From Diplocarpon mali (taxonomy: Eukaryota; Ascomycota; Leotiomycetes; Helotiales; Drepanopezizaceae), in the NCBI GenBank assembly GCA_024741835.1, contig JAENRP010000280.1:1-58668 (forward strand): DNA of 58,668 bases, in the 5' to 3' direction. Position numbers and translations under genes: made by a program. Positions 1-12,188 of this stretch are shown here, one piece after another (positions within the stretch are counted from its first letter, which is position 1; every line of letters begins with the position of its first letter). The notes under the pieces were generated by a model that was not told where the DNA came from, made no database searches, and worked only from the letters and a program-made list of their open reading frames with translations.

Positions 1-2751
1 GGAAATAATTAGTTTTCTTAAATAGTAGATAACTCTACTTAGCAGATATAGACTATTTGCGCTAAGACCAAATCTAAGCTTATAAAAAAGCTAGAAACTT
101 AAAAAGTAATAGAAGAATGCTAGACCTAATTAAAGCTAATAGCTATTAGGTCTAATAACGCATTAAAGATTAAGGCAAAGCTTAATAAATAGGTAAAATA
201 AGGAGTTTATTACAAATTAACTATAATATATAAAGGTTCTTATTAGAATAGTATCACTAAGCGAAGTATCTAGTAAGCAAAGACTGACTATCGCACTCTA
301 TTATAAGATGCTGACTTACTACTAGAATTCTAGGACCTTGCGATTAAGGCAGATATATACTTATAAAATAGAATAAGTAGTAGACTAATAGTTAATAGCA
401 CCTGAATATTACTATATAAGGTATATTTTAGATAGAAACTAAGCCTAGACTATATCTGCGTCTTTAGAAGCATTTGCTACTCCTATATTAGCCTAAAGTC
501 CTAGCTCATAGGTATAAAAAGCAAGAAGCTAATAGACTAAGGTAGAGAGTATATATTTATTAAGTATATTAAATAGATAATAAAGCAATAGATAATATAT
601 GCGCTAGATCTAAGGTAAGTAATTATATCCTTAATAGTTGAGTTTAATGAATCTTGAAATAAGAGGAAGCTATCCTTAAAGCTCTATATACTTAAAGATT
701 CGCAAGGTATACTACTTGATAGTAATACTATTAAGCCGAACTAATAACCCTTTTCTCTTAGCTTAAGCATATTAAGCGCACTTGCTAATTAACGACCTAT
801 TAATTACTTAAAGGCTGAATAGACTATTCCTATTATTTGCAAATTACTTAAAGTATAAAATAACTTTAATATTATTATCCCTTTAGTTAAAGCACCTATA
901 GTAAAGGATATTCTTAAAATAGGTATAAGTAATAATAAGCCTTTACTACTAGAAAGCGGTTCCTTAGATAATAAGCCTATAGAACCTATAGCTGAACCTA
1001 CGTCTTTAAAGAGGAATAAAGACTTAGAACTAGAAGATACCTTAGATAAACGCGAGTTTAAGCGTATCTAAGTTATAATAGCATATAAGATCTATAAGCT
1101 TGAACTTTAATAGAGCTTTAATAAAGATAATATATTCCTAGCCGCTAGGAAGATAATGAAAATCTCTTTTCTAAAGACGTATAATAAAGCTATTAATAAT
1201 CTGGAGAATAGAGCAATATAGAATAAGGCAATTTAAGAGGAGATAAGCTCTTTTACTACAAATAGCATATAGATAAAAGAACTAACGCCAAAGGATATGA
1301 ACCTAGTATTAATAAAGTGGGTCTTTATAATTAAGATATATGCAAATAGGACCTTAGAATATTATAAGGCAAGGCTTATAGCTAAAGGCTTCTTCTAATA
1401 GTATAAAGAAGACTACTTTAATATATTTGCGCTAATAGTTTATATAAATACCCTTTGCATATTTATAGTAATAGTAGCCGCTAAGGACTTTAAATGCAGA
1501 TAGTATAATATTAAAAATGCATTTACTAAAGCGATTATAAAGAAATGGATTTTTCTCTCTTAACCTAATAGTATTCTTATATATATTAGTTATTCTCTTT
1601 ATATACTTTGCAGTATTTATAAGCTTAAATAATTAGCCTATAATTAGAACCTCTTATATAGCTCTACTTTAGTAGAAATAGGATTCGTTTAAAGCCTAAT
1701 TAACCCTTGTCTATTTACCTATATTAAGCGTGGAATTAAGTTGCTATTATATATTAACGATATTACTATAGCTATGAAAACGATCACTCAATTGGATTAG
1801 TTCTTTATAATAATTCGGAAACATTTTAATACTAAGGATCTAAGGGGAATTTATAAGATCCTTAGCATCTGCGTTATAAGGAACTGCTTTACTTAAGAAC
1901 TCTAGTTAGACTAAGAATAGTATATTAAGAAGATCCTAAACTGAATAGGACTTTCTACTTATACTCTTAACTTTAAGTTAAAGCGTACTCTAATTGAAGG
2001 AAAGTATAATAAGTTAAAGCCTATTAATAAAAATAAGTAGAAAGGAGATCTAAAGAAGTATTAATAAGATATTAGAGCGATTATATATACTATAGTATAT
2101 ATAAGACCAGATATTGCCTTTATTATTAAGTAACTTAATCAGAACCTAAAGGATCCGACAATTCGATATAAAAATGCAATCAAGCGACTTAAAAGGTACC
2201 TTCGATTAATAATCATATAGAAGGTAAGATATAGATTAATAAAATATATAAATGCAAAGCTTAAGGTATATACTAATTCCGATTAGGCAAATATAAAAGG
2301 TTAGAAAAGTATATTTAAAAGCATAGTAGTACTATATAGTAGACCTATATTATAAGGAAGTAGGAAGTAGAAATCAGTAGCTATTATAAGCACTAAGGCC
2401 GAATATATATTAATATTATCAAATTGCAAGTAAGGATTATAAATCGCTTAAGTTCTAAAAGATATAAGTTTTACTAAGTATATTAAATAAGATAAGAATT
2501 ATATTAATCTTTAAGTAGATAATATAAAGGCAATTACACTTATAAAGAATCTATACTTATATAAGCGATTAAAATATATTAATATTACTTACTACTTTAT
2601 TTGCAACCTTATTATAAAGAATAAGTTATTAATTACTTATATCCTAACTAATCGAATAGTAGTAGATGGATTTATAAAGCCATTAAAGATAGTTGCAAAG
2701 TTCGAAGCATTTAAAGATATACTAAGGTTGCAAAAGATAGTAGGGACTTAA
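1..2751 (+). pseudogene. CopA copy 1 pol polyprotein remnant (integrase, RT, RNase H)
   Basis: This is a dead Copia pol gene read mainly in one frame through many TAA/TAG codons that replace Gln or Trp codons. Integrase C-terminal sequence occupies about 1-700. The RT entry motif KWVFIIKIYANRTLEYYKAR and then LIAKGF appear near 1318-1400 (family form: KWVFK.K....YKARLVAKG). The RT active site near 1750-1764 reads YINDI where Copia has YVDDI; both changes are TG to TA and the first catalytic Asp is lost. RNase H motifs include IRPDIAFIIK near 2102, YTNSD near 2272 and a C-terminal DGFIKPL near 2670. The usual Copia length is about 1300-1500 residues, and only the C-terminal two thirds is in the window. 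It cannot encode a working protein. Confidence 0.9.
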
Positions 2752-3052
2752 TAAGCTTAAGGATAATTCCTAGGCCCGCTTTATAAGTTAAGTCATAAAG
2801 TCTTATAAAGGAAAGTTTTTAAATTAACTCTTAGGCCTAGACCGCGAGTCAAGTTATATAGTCTTATAAAGGAACGCTTTTAGGAAATTTAACTCTTAGT
2901 CCTACCTTATGAGTAGGATTAGTAATTTTAATAAAGATTGCTATTAATTGATTGTTTTTAATTTAAAAAGATACTTAAGAGTTAGATTAGTATAAAAGGA
3001 TAGTTGTTATTTTCCTAACTATAGGTCAATTAAAGTAAGGTCTAAGTAGGGG
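2752..3052 (+). other. CopA copy 1 3' untranslated region
   Basis: About 300 bp lie between the pol stop and the 3' LTR. The stretch is shared with CopA copies 2 (12189-12489) and 3 (54791-55090). It carries three copies of the dispersed 23-bp near-palindrome and ends in the purine-rich AGTAGGGG adjoining the LTR. I see no coding capacity. Confidence 0.75.
2766..2914. repeat. Three 23-bp near-palindromes in the CopA copy 1 3' UTR
   Basis: Copies lie at 2766-2788, 2827-2849 and 2892-2914, spaced 61 and 65 bp. All read in the ACTCYTAGG-first orientation and are partly RIP-mutated. The equivalent trio is in CopA copies 2 and 3. The spacing is not a multiple of three, unlike the copies inside genes. 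Confidence 0.75.
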
Positions 3053-3244
3053 TATTAAGATAGGTAATATAGCTATTACTTTAATATATTATCATATGAC
3101 CCTACTGCTTAATTAGTAGGATATTAATACGTATATAGCTATAGGGAAGAAAGGGGTAACCTTCCTTTCCTAACTCTTACCAATATATCGACTATCGACC
3201 TCTAAAAGCCTCCTTTACCTACTGCGCCGACTCACTTAAGCTCA
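3053..3244 (+). repeat. CopA copy 1 3' LTR, 192 bp
   Basis: The boundaries come from alignment with 11997-12188, 17937-18128 and 54599-54790, all exactly 192 bp. It starts TATTAAGAT (TG to TA by RIP) and ends CTTAAGCTCA, so the TG...CA form is preserved at the 3' end. The outer flank begins ATAGT. Confidence 0.9.
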
Positions 3245-3289
3245 ATAGTATAAGGAAAATTAAACCCTATCTTGCGCTTCCTTCCTATT

Positions 3290-6200
3290 CGCTATTACAA
3301 AGGAGATATAAAAGGATTATAGAGCATTTAGAATGCTAGCTTCTCGACTAGACCTCTTGCGTCTTAAAGGTTTAAAAGCTTAATAAAGCTCTTGAACTTT
3401 TATTAAGGAAGGTTTTTAATAAGGCTATTAGCGTATATATCCTTAGTAAGGAGATAGGCCACTTAAAAGCTCCCTTTTTAGTACTCCTATTATAGCTATA
3501 TATTATATATATTAATATATCAGAGCTTTATAGAAATCCTTTAAGAGTCTCTTATAATAAGCCGTATTTTCTATTGATTATTATAAAATATAGACTATAG
3601 AGCTTCTACCTTAAGCTCTATTTCTTTAAAGAACCTTCTTAAAGCCATCATCTCCTTTGCTATATATGCTACTCTTAAGAGCTTAGCCTCTATAGTAGAA
3701 GTAGTAACTATCGATTGCTTTAAGGCCTTTTAAACGATTGCTCCTTTAAATAGGAATATAATAAAACTATAGAAAGAGCGCTTTATTTTTAGATCATTTG
3801 CAAAGGAAGCATCTGACGATACTATTAGGTTATTTAATCTGCTAAATCGATTATAAGTAATTCCTAAGAAGCGTATACTAAAAAGGTAGCGTATTATCTA
3901 ATTGATAGCTTTAAGGTATTTAAAGCTTAGGTTTATATAGAAATGAGATAGCTAAGCGATTGCAAAAGCTATATTTAAGCGTAGTATAATAGCTATATAT
4001 AAGGTAGAGCCTACTTTTTCCTAGAATTCCTTAATTCTCAAGTAAGGAGCTGTTTTATAGTTCTTTTTAAGTTCGAAGTAAGGGAGCGGCGTACTAAGGA
4101 AACGCCCTATATTAAGGCCGAACCTCTTTACTATCTTCTTAATATAAGCGTTATAAAGTAGAGTAATTATACCCTGCTTCTTATCTTAAGAGACTCTTAC
4201 CCTTAAGAACTACTCAATATCTCCTATAGCTATCAATTCGTATACTTTGCGCAATCCTTCTATAGTCTTCTAAGCTTCTTCTATATAAGAGGAGTAGTAT
4301 ATTACTTATATATCGTTAATATAAAAGGCTATAAATATAGTCCTATCCTTATTAATAAATATGCAAGGCTCCTCTTTAAAAGGGGTAAGCTTTAGAGACT
4401 TTAAAGTACTAGTAAAATCCCTATACTAGAGCGCTAAAGAGTCTCAAAGGCCGTATAAGGCGCGATCGAGCTCTACTACCTTATCTTTCTACTTCTAACT
4501 ATCTAGTAAGAAGCAAACAATTAGCGCGCTCTAAGGGTCTCTCTTAGTATATATAAAGGCGTTAATAATATCAAACTATTAAAGCTCTATATCGAATTTA
4601 GTAGCTATCGCTATTATAACCTTAAACGATCTTAATACAAGCGTCGTAGTATAAGTAAAGAAAATAGAAGCTTCCTTTTAAAGATCTCCCCTTACTACTA
4701 TTCTTAACCTAAAGCAGCTAATCTCCTTAAAGGAGCTTAGCTTATAATTAAAGACCTACTTTAGTAGTATAGGCCTTATAGTAGCCTCGCTTCTATCGAT
4801 CACTCTTTAGCAATTGCGCACTTCTAGGTTCTTGATCTCAGTTCTAGCTCCCTCTTTAAATTACTCTTTGAAAGGGTGATTTGCAAGCTCCTTCTAGTGA
4901 GTTAGCACTTTAGGAAACTTATCTTAAGGTAGAATTGGAAAGGTAGAGTTTCCTTTAAAGCTTTTAGATTAAGTTGCTATAGTAATAACGCAGTATACCG
5001 CTTTATACTCTTCTCTATTAGTTCTCGCAGGCTTCTAACTTAATTAGAAAGTCGATATAAAGCTATTTACCTACTTTAACTAATATGTTTTAAGTTCTTT
5101 AAAGGCTAGTAGGAGATCTTTAATATATATTGCATATATAGCATTCCCGCTCCCTCTTCTCCTTTTTAACCTATAGAGTGGTATAGGTACTATTTCCTAC
5201 TCCTTATTAGGCTTCTTGCGTTTTCGAAAGGCCCTTATATTAAGTACTTTAGGCTAAGCTTCTATTAGTTTTAGAGAACTCCTTCTTTTGATATTATCCT
5301 TAAGAGCTTCTATATTCTAATATAGCTTTCAATCGATCGATGCTTCTAATAAGAGCTAGCGTGCTTCTTTACCAGTTGCCTATAGTAGAGCTTCTAGTAA
5401 TTAAAGGGCCTGCTCTTGCCCTTGCGATTGCTTAGTCTATATAGTAGCTAAAGGCCTAGTATTACGCTCCTTAGTAGAACTGGCATTTATAATATCGCTT
5501 TCGACGCTTCTTCCAACTATTAACAGTTATCTTAAAGCGTTTAACCCTTTGCTATTAAGCAGCTGCTCTTAAGTAGCTAGAGTAGAAATGCTATAAGTAG
5601 CATTATAAGGGACGATAGCCCTCGATAGATCTAAGCTTAGAGCTTCTATTAGTAAAAGATTAATAGGCTTACCCCCTACTAGGTTATCCATAGGCTGCTT
5701 ATCTAAAGCTCCTTTTATATTCTTAATAATTAACTCAGCGTCTTAAGCTTCCTCTTCCTCCTCTTTAATCATTTGTATAATCTCCTTAATAATTAGGAGC
5801 AGGTGGCTAGCTACCTTTTTATACTCTTTAAAGTAGAATTTGGACTTATCGAACTTGACGTTTTAAGAGATTATAACCTTTCAAAGCTTAAGCACCTAGA
5901 TCCTATATATATTAGTAGTATAGTAATTAACTAGGTATCTAATATACCCTTATAGTATAGTTTTAAAAGCTCTCTTATTCTTTAAAGCTTCCTTTTCCTT
6001 CGCTAATAGGTATGCGCGCGCTTTATACGCTTTTATACTCCCTTATTCTAGTCTTAAATTAGTAGTAAGCTTTATAGTAATCTGCGGATTATACTACTTA
6101 AATTATTATTTAAACTAGAGCTAAAGCACCTTATTTAAACTCTTCTATCCCTTATACTTTAATAGGCTAATATTATAAAGGTATATTGCTACTAGTACGG

Positions 6201-7250
6201 CTTTAGGCCATAGGTACTCTAGGAGGTTAGCAAAGATTAGCATAGTAAGTGCCTTTTTAATAATCTCTGCTCCTGCTCTTTTAAAAGCTCTATTTGGTTT
6301 ATAAGTATAAGATAGAGTGACTTCTACCTCTATGCCTTTAGCTTTATACTACTCTCTATATTTCGATGCTCCTTATAAGAGAAATACTAAGGTATTATTA
6401 TTACTCTTTAAAATATATAGGGAGAGGTAGTAATAGCGCTTTACTTATACTTTAAAAGATTAAAGAGCTCTTAGAACTAGCATTAGGGACTTATAGAGCA
6501 GAGTATATCTAAATAACTTCCTATTAAATTTATCTTTAATTAGAAGAAGCTAGCTTTCTAAGGAAAGGCTTGATATACTATAGTTAAATAGGTCCTAGGA
6601 GCACTTAAAGAACAGTCTTAAAGCCTTGAAATCTGACTCTCTTTTAAAAGGCTTTTACTTAGCTTTTGCTTAAGCGTAAGCTTTATAATTGATTTATAGC
6701 TTCCCTTTAATCTTTACCCCTTTTGCGTTTAATATAAGCTTCTTAAGCGCTTCTGCTTTTAAATAGCTTGATCGAAGGTATTAAATATCTGCTGAATCGT
6801 TCCTAGCTCTTAGGAATACGCTGCTCCTTAGGGGTTTATATTAGCTTTGCAAACGCTATTATAAAATAGGAAAGGCTAGGCAGGTTAGTTAAGCATAGTA
6901 TAGCAAGTTGGAAGCATTATAAAAGTTGATAGGCTTATATTTAAATACTATAATATTCGACCTACGCTTTAGCTGCTTTATAACTATATTATTATCTGCT
7001 ATACCCCTTTAAAGCGTCGCATCTAAGCCTATATACTATACCTTAGCCTTCTTTAAAAGAGGCTTTAAGATAATATTAATATTAAACCTATCTATAAGTG
7101 CTACATTCCTAAGCTCTAAGTCTCCTCTATTAGCGAAAACCCCTTTTATTAAACGTATACCCCTTCTCCTTATTAGCAGACTCGAGCTTCCTACCTTTAT
7201 ATAGTCTTAAGGATATGCGATTTTTAATAATCTAGGAACTAGAAGCTCCT
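3290..7250 (-). pseudogene. CopB pol remnant (protease, integrase, RT, RNase H)
   Basis: This is a dead Copia pol gene. Integrase lies near 5900-6900: the C-terminal core reads YKAKGIEVEVTLSYTYKPN, then AGAEIIKKALTMLIFANLLE, then LWPKAVLVAIYLYN, which is standard Copia integrase around the catalytic Glu. The RT active site at about 4312-4323 reads FYINDI, with D to N at the first Asp. RNase H near 3700-3790 gives VTTSTIEAKLLRVAYIAKE, matching the Copia form STAEAEY. The C-terminus GLVEKLAFQMLYNPF lies near 3310-3370. Stops are almost all at former Gln or Trp codons. No start codon is identifiable, and gag and pol probably formed one polyprotein. Confidence 0.85.
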
Positions 7251-8277
7251 TTCGATTAATAAGGTATATTATAGCGCAGTTATCGAATAGGGTTGTGTTT
7301 AAGAGAGCGTAAGGAGCTCTAAGGGTAGAGTATATTCTTAGGGTAAAGTCTTTAAAGAGAGTTAGATCTAAAAGGGTAGCTATAATCTTAGATTTGCCGC
7401 TCCTTAAAGCTTTAGCAGATATTCTTTCCTTAAATTGATCTATAGGAGCGTGTTTAATATAAGAGAGCTTAGCTTAAAGCTCTCTCTATTCTAAGGAAGC
7501 AAGGTTTTCGCGCGTTCTTTTGACCTTATTATAGCTAAGGAGGTTTTAAAGCGTACCTTCCTTAGCGCTAGTTAAGGCGTATTTTAGCTTATTATACTCC
7601 TTTAGGTTTTAGAAGTGATTTTTAACCTAAGGGCAAGGGCACTTTTTAACGCTCTCCTTAAGAGTCTTCTTCGCCTTGCCTTTACTTAATACTCTTAGAT
7701 TAATATAATCACCTACTCCTTTAAGTGAGGCGTATACTCTAAGGGTTGCCTTTAATAAGGAGCTTATAAGGCTTCGCTTTATTAAGCTCGAGAACTAATT
7801 AATATAGTAGACTATATCTTTTCTATACTCTAGACCTAGCTTATTATCTCTAATAAGCTTTGCCTAGATCTGCTAAGACTAAGTAGAAGCTTAGTAGTAA
7901 ATTGACTATAGAAACTTTGTAATCGCTAAAGAGCCTTGAACCTCTGGGATTCTATACGTTTATACTTCTCGGTAGATCTTCCTAAAGCTAGCAAGCTATA
8001 TCTTTAGGTCTACTTTGCTGCTTCTTATTTTAAAGAGCGTATTATTATAGTCTTCCTAAATTGACTCTATTATACTAACCTTAGAGGGGGCTAGTTCCTT
8101 GCGCAAGTGCTCCACAATCTATTGAATTGACAGTTTCCCTGCTTCCTTACAATTATATTATACTGCTTAAAGCAGCGTAGGGTATACTATCTTAGTAATC
8201 CAATAGTATAACTAAGTATAGGAGCTCCTATTCCTTTTCCACGCTTCTACTATAAGATTGTATTGCATTACTACCAT
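7251..8277 (-). pseudogene. CopB gag remnant
   Basis: This is the structural capsid region of CopB. The start ATG at 8277-8275 opens MVVMQYNLIVEAWKRN, followed by W..KI in a pattern like the N-terminal part of Copia Gag. A cysteine-rich segment near 7620-7660 reads KCPCP then VKNHF, which looks like a mutated nucleocapsid zinc knuckle, and it precedes KEYNKLKYAL. RIP stops interrupt it throughout. The Gag assignment rests on position, the knuckle-like motif and similarity in layout to CopC, so function is inferred rather than recognised from a full domain match. Confidence 0.65.
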
Positions 8278-8471
8278 TTTGTACTCTAGCTCTACGTCTT
8301 TATGTCGTGCAGAATGGGCGGAGTCTCCACTTATTCTGGAGACCCTCCATGTGACTCTGCTGAGTCATAGACTCTCCCTTTTCTTTCCGAAGTCTCCTTA
8401 CTATATATATATTAGATAATAATATAATCAATTATCTTCTCTTACTTTTGCGAGCCTTTTAAGCGACCTAA
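8278..8471. other. CopB leader / probable 5' LTR zone with two perfect short inverted repeats
   Basis: The left part is less RIP-mutated than its surroundings. It holds a 7-bp stem GTCTCCA / TGGAGAC (8323-8329 with 8337-8343) and a 6-bp stem TGACTC / GAGTCA (8352-8357 with 8362-8367). It is placed where the CopB 5' LTR and leader should be, but without a second copy the LTR cannot be delimited. There is no gene here. Confidence 0.45.
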
Positions 8472-8614
8472 TGAAGGCCCTTTAGCTGACTATACTATAG
8501 TTATAAGCCTTATAAGCACTTTAATATACTTTCTCTTTATATACAACTGGCTAAAGGGCCTTTTAAGCTCTTAACCGACTTTTCGAGTATTTATAATAAC
8601 TCGAAGGACCTTCA
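8472..8614 (+). repeat. Candidate CopC 5' LTR, 143 bp
   Basis: It begins TGAAGG and ends CCTTCA, a perfect 6-bp inverted terminal pair with TG...CA ends, and sits 90 bp upstream of the gag ATG. No second copy exists in the window, and I do not recognise a tRNA-complementary primer site after 8614. Confidence 0.5.
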
Positions 8615-8704
8615 TTTTTAATTAATAAATCTTTAATTTCCAATCGAACCTTATTTGCAAACTCCATTTATATACTTAACCTTTTTTATTAGACTCTATT
8701 TAAT

Positions 8705-10060
8705 ATGTCTGACTCTTTAAGTATCTCTAAGCCTTGCCTTAACACTTTTGCCTTTTAGGTAAAGTGGTTTAGTAAATATATATTCTTTATTAAGCTTTAT
8801 AATATTACTATTTTTACCGATCTGAGACTCCTATTTAAGTCAATTATAAAGACCGAGCCTTAAGCTCCCTTTATATAGGAGCTTAAGGAATTGGAAACGG
8901 CTAACCTTTGCGTAGTATATATAAGGTCGTATGAAGAGTATATAGCGATTCTATTTGAATAGATTTACGCCCGCTTTCCCTTAGGAGATCTGTTAAAGGC
9001 TCCTCTTTTATAGGCCTTTTATAAGGATATTAAGGATAAATATAAAATCTTAATAAAGGAGTACTATATATATAAGGAAACTTAAAAGACCTAATGCAAA
9101 TATTATAAACTACTCTTAGAATAGGTCTTTAAGACTGTCGATGGAATGCTCTTAGCTTCTGCGATAGCTTAAGTATAAATCCAAGCTGAGAAGCTCTCCT
9201 CTTTAATACCTAATAAAGATACTCTTATAAGTAGAACTACTACTAACGACCTATATACTAACTTAGTAAACTAGCAACTCTTACTTTAAGGCTTAGTATC
9301 TATTTTAAAGTGTGATATTACGCCTTTTGATAAAGCTATTCAATCTTAAATAAGGCTTTAGTACTATAATATATTATGCTAAGGCAAGACTAGGAGAACT
9401 AACACTTAGTAGTAGATTCGGGAGTAGTAGGAGGCGTACCGCTTAGTAGAATAATATAGTCTTCTTAAGATTAAAAGGAGACTAGGAGTAACTGACTTTT
9501 TAGACTTAGTTATAGTAAAGATTAATTCAAGTTAAGTGACTCGCTTAAAGGAGGAAATAATTACTAATAAGCAAATAGGAACCTTATATAAGTATAACCT
9601 AATGCAGCTAAGCCGCGCCTTAGTAGGTATTGAATCTAATAAAGCAATTGATAATAAAGGGCTAGTAGTTTTTACTACTTGAGAGTCTCTCTTAGATGCT
9701 GAAACCCTTTCGCAGGCTCTAGCGAGTAGCTCTCGAAATCGCTCTATAAGCTTTAGAAGGGAGATCAGGCCTAAGTGCCCTTATAAAGGCTTTAAAAATC
9801 ACTATTAGAAGCCCTAGGACTATTGGAAACTATTATATGCTATGGATAGGCGTAAGGAAAATATAAAGGTTCTCCCCTTGTAAGAGGAGGTCCTACGAAT
9901 ACGAAAGGCATTAAACGTAGGAGACTAGTTTAAGGGTCTTTAAGTATAGCTTAAGGAAAATGATATTATAGTAATAGCGATTGATAAATTTAAGGAAAAG
10001 GCTTTAGCCTTTAAGGAGGATAGTTCAAGTAATAAAAGGGAGAACTTACTAGTCTTTATA
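8705..10060 (+). pseudogene. CopC gag remnant
   Basis: This reading frame opens at ATG 8705 with MSDSLSISKPCLNTFAF and runs on through RIP stops. The middle has the charged, helical composition of Copia Gag, for example IYARFPLGDLLKAPLL near 8963-9010. A cysteine/histidine cluster near 9775-9830 reads PKCPYKGFKNHY then DYWKLLYAMD, in the position of a zinc knuckle; the second cysteine has been lost (CPYCG to CPYKG is one reading). CopB has a similar motif. The protein is dead. I infer Gag from order and motif. Confidence 0.65.
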
Positions 10061-11996
10061 ATAATGGATCCCTCTGCCTTTAACGCTTTTAAAGAATCGT
10101 TTAACATCTACTACCTCTTTAAGTTGAAATGCTACCTGCTCTCCTTAAGTATACTCCTTGATAATTGCGCGGCTACTTATATTATTAATTTAAAGGATTT
10201 ACTTATCGCAAGTACCTTTAAGCCTTCTGGCGACTTATAGCAATATATTAAAGTAGGTACCTTAAGACTCTTAATTATTAGGAAAGGTGATAGATATATA
10301 GTAGACTCTCTTCTATAGCGTAACGGCTCTCCTATAGGGATAACGCTTTGCAATATTGCTATTATAAAGGAGTTTACTACTAATATTATCTTAGAAAGGC
10401 TCCTTGCAAATAAGGGTTTTTAATACTCTAGAGTAGATCTCACTTTGCGCTTTAGGAGTATTAGAGATTCTATAAAGCGAGCTTAATTAGAGTATTGCTA
10501 TAATCTCGTTTTCTTTAAATATAAGCCTATTAACTATTTAGATCTTTCAAATATACTTTAATATGACTTCTTTACCTTAATAGCGTTCCTTATAGCTAAG
10601 ATAACGCTTTATAATAGGTTCTAGTCTAGCTATATACTTACTAAAGTATAGGATAACAATGCGTATACTTAGTATCTTTGCGCTAGCTACTTAAGCGCAA
10701 AGGCTCTTTAAGCGCTAGTCAAGTGCATTAGAGGAGTAAAGATCAGGGGAATATAAAGGCTAAAGTGCCTTATATATATAGTAGCGTCTGCTAAGTAAGT
10801 TATTTCTTATACTATCTTTAAGAACCGATCTCCGAGGCCCTTCTTTAGGATCTCTTAAGATCTCTTTGACTTTTTAGATAACTTATATAATAATTGCTTA
10901 TAGGTTCTTTTAATTAAGGATAAGTATAGTAGTATACTTTAGACGTTCCTACTAAGATCGAAGGGCGGAGATGTGGTTATAAAGGTCCTTTAGGCCTTTG
11001 AAGCATAGGTGAAACGCTAATATAGGCTTTCTATTTGCAAGATTAGGCAAGATAATAATACTTTAATAATCTCCTTAAGGGAAGACTCTTTTATAAAGTA
11101 TTAAAGATAGGTAAAAGAGGAGGGAATTGATTTGGAGCTTACTCTTACTTATATATATTAACTTAATAGAGGCGTGGAGTGAGTAGGAAGGGAGTTGATT
11201 AAACGCTTTATTAAAATGAGGATCTACGCTAGGCTTTTAGCAAGCTTATGGCTAGAGGTTATAAAGGCTGCTATATACCTTTATAATATCTTCCTACTTG
11301 CTAAGAAGAAGATGATTTTATTAAGCGAGGCTCTTTATAATTGGTTTAAGCAATATTTTCAATTCTATAAGCTACTGCTTATTAAGTAGATAATAGCAAG
11401 CTTAAAGCCCGACTGAAGTCGCGTTTATGCATATAGTGCTTGCGTATACCCTTTAATTAGGAAAAGGGAGGCGGGGAGGGACCGCCGAACCTTTAAAATT
11501 AAATTATAAAGGTACTTAGGTTACTTAGTTGGATATATTACCTTTAATATTTATAGAATCTAGGTTCTTATACTTTAGTAAGTAATAACGACTTATAATA
11601 TCGAATTCGATAAGTCTCTCTTCTATAGTTTAAAAGCTAAGCGCGTAAACCCTATATTGCGCTAGGAACTTGAGATAACCCTCTAATTGATTAGAGAAGG
11701 AGAGGGAGCTTAGGACGCTGAGTTCGAAGGCATTTTTAAGGAATCGGAGCTTATCGCAAGGTTGAACGCAATCGCTATAGAAGAAGCCGCTATATAAGAA
11801 GAGCCTGCATTATAGACTAACGCTACTCTATAGCCTCTAACTAATGATATAGAAGGCCTTAACTTAAATCCAAATTCTCTAAGAGACCCGCTTAGAAACT
11901 TAAGGGTAAAAGCAAGCGAATTAGAAGCTACTTTACTAGTCTTTAAAAAGGCAAATGGCAACTAAAGCTTAAGGGTAATAATTCCCTATAGAGTAT
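10061..11996 (+). pseudogene. CopC pol remnant (protease and integrase)
   Basis: The protease motif near 10158-10200 reads DNCAATYIINLKDL where Copia has D-x-G-A-S/T. The integrase core starts downstream. The segment near 11110-11390 reads VKEEGIDLELTLTYIYQLN, then VGRELIKRFIKMRIYARLLA, then SLWLEVIKAAIYLYN, the usual Copia integrase end around the catalytic Glu and the LW.EA..AA.Y..N motif. The one piece without stops is 11195-11389 (64 residues), and it is only a slice of this domain. The frame continues to 11990 (LRNLRVKASELEATLLVFKK) and is then broken by the CopA LTR. RT and RNase H are absent. Confidence 0.85.
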
Positions 11997-12188
11997 TGAG
12001 CTTAAGTAAGTCGGCGCAGTAGGTAAAGGAGGCTTTTAAAGGTCGATGGTCGATATATTAATAAGAGTTAAAGAAGGAAGGTTACCCCTTTCTTCCCTAT
12101 AGCTATATACGTATCAATATCCTATTAACTAAGCAGTAGGGTCATATAATAATATATTAGAGTAATAGCTATATTACCTATCTTAATA
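11997..12188 (-). repeat. CopA copy 2 3' LTR, 192 bp
   Basis: The top strand starts TGAGCTTAAG and ends CTTAATA. It aligns over its full length with the LTR at 17937-18128. It is preceded internally by a top-strand CCCCTACT, the complement of the polypurine tract. Confidence 0.9.

Larger units (their letters stand above)
1..3244 (+). mobile_element. CopA copy 1: Ty1/Copia retrotransposon, 3' part, RIP-mutated
   Basis: This is the 3' portion of a Copia LTR retrotransposon; the 5' part lies left of the window. Domain order is integrase, reverse transcriptase, RNase H, 3' untranslated region, LTR, which is the Copia order. The same sequence recurs on the minus strand at 11997-15240 and 54599-57840, so the family has at least three copies here and its limits are set by comparing them. 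Nearly all differences among copies that I checked are C/T or G/A. The purine tract AGTAGGGG just before the LTR fits a polypurine tract. The flank after 3244 is CopB sequence, so this copy seems to have inserted into CopB. Confidence 0.9.
3245..8471 (-). mobile_element. CopB: decayed Ty1/Copia element
   Basis: This minus-strand Copia element has gag at the right and RNase H at the left. Its 3' end is cut by CopA copy 1 at 3245, so the 3' LTR is missing. A 5' LTR is expected between about 8290 and 8471, but with no second copy I cannot set its limits. Its integrase tail is clearly related to that of CopC (shared pattern GYLVGYYATNIYRI versus GYLVGYITFNIYRI), so the two are sister lineages lying head to head. 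All reading frames are broken by RIP stops. Confidence 0.8.
8472..11996 (+). mobile_element. CopC: Ty1/Copia element, 5' half
   Basis: This plus-strand Copia has a candidate 5' LTR, gag, protease and integrase. It is cut off by the LTR of CopA copy 2 at 11997 before the RT. No RT in this orientation resumes after 18128, so the 3' half is lost or lies elsewhere. It is sister to CopB by integrase sequence. Confidence 0.8.
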
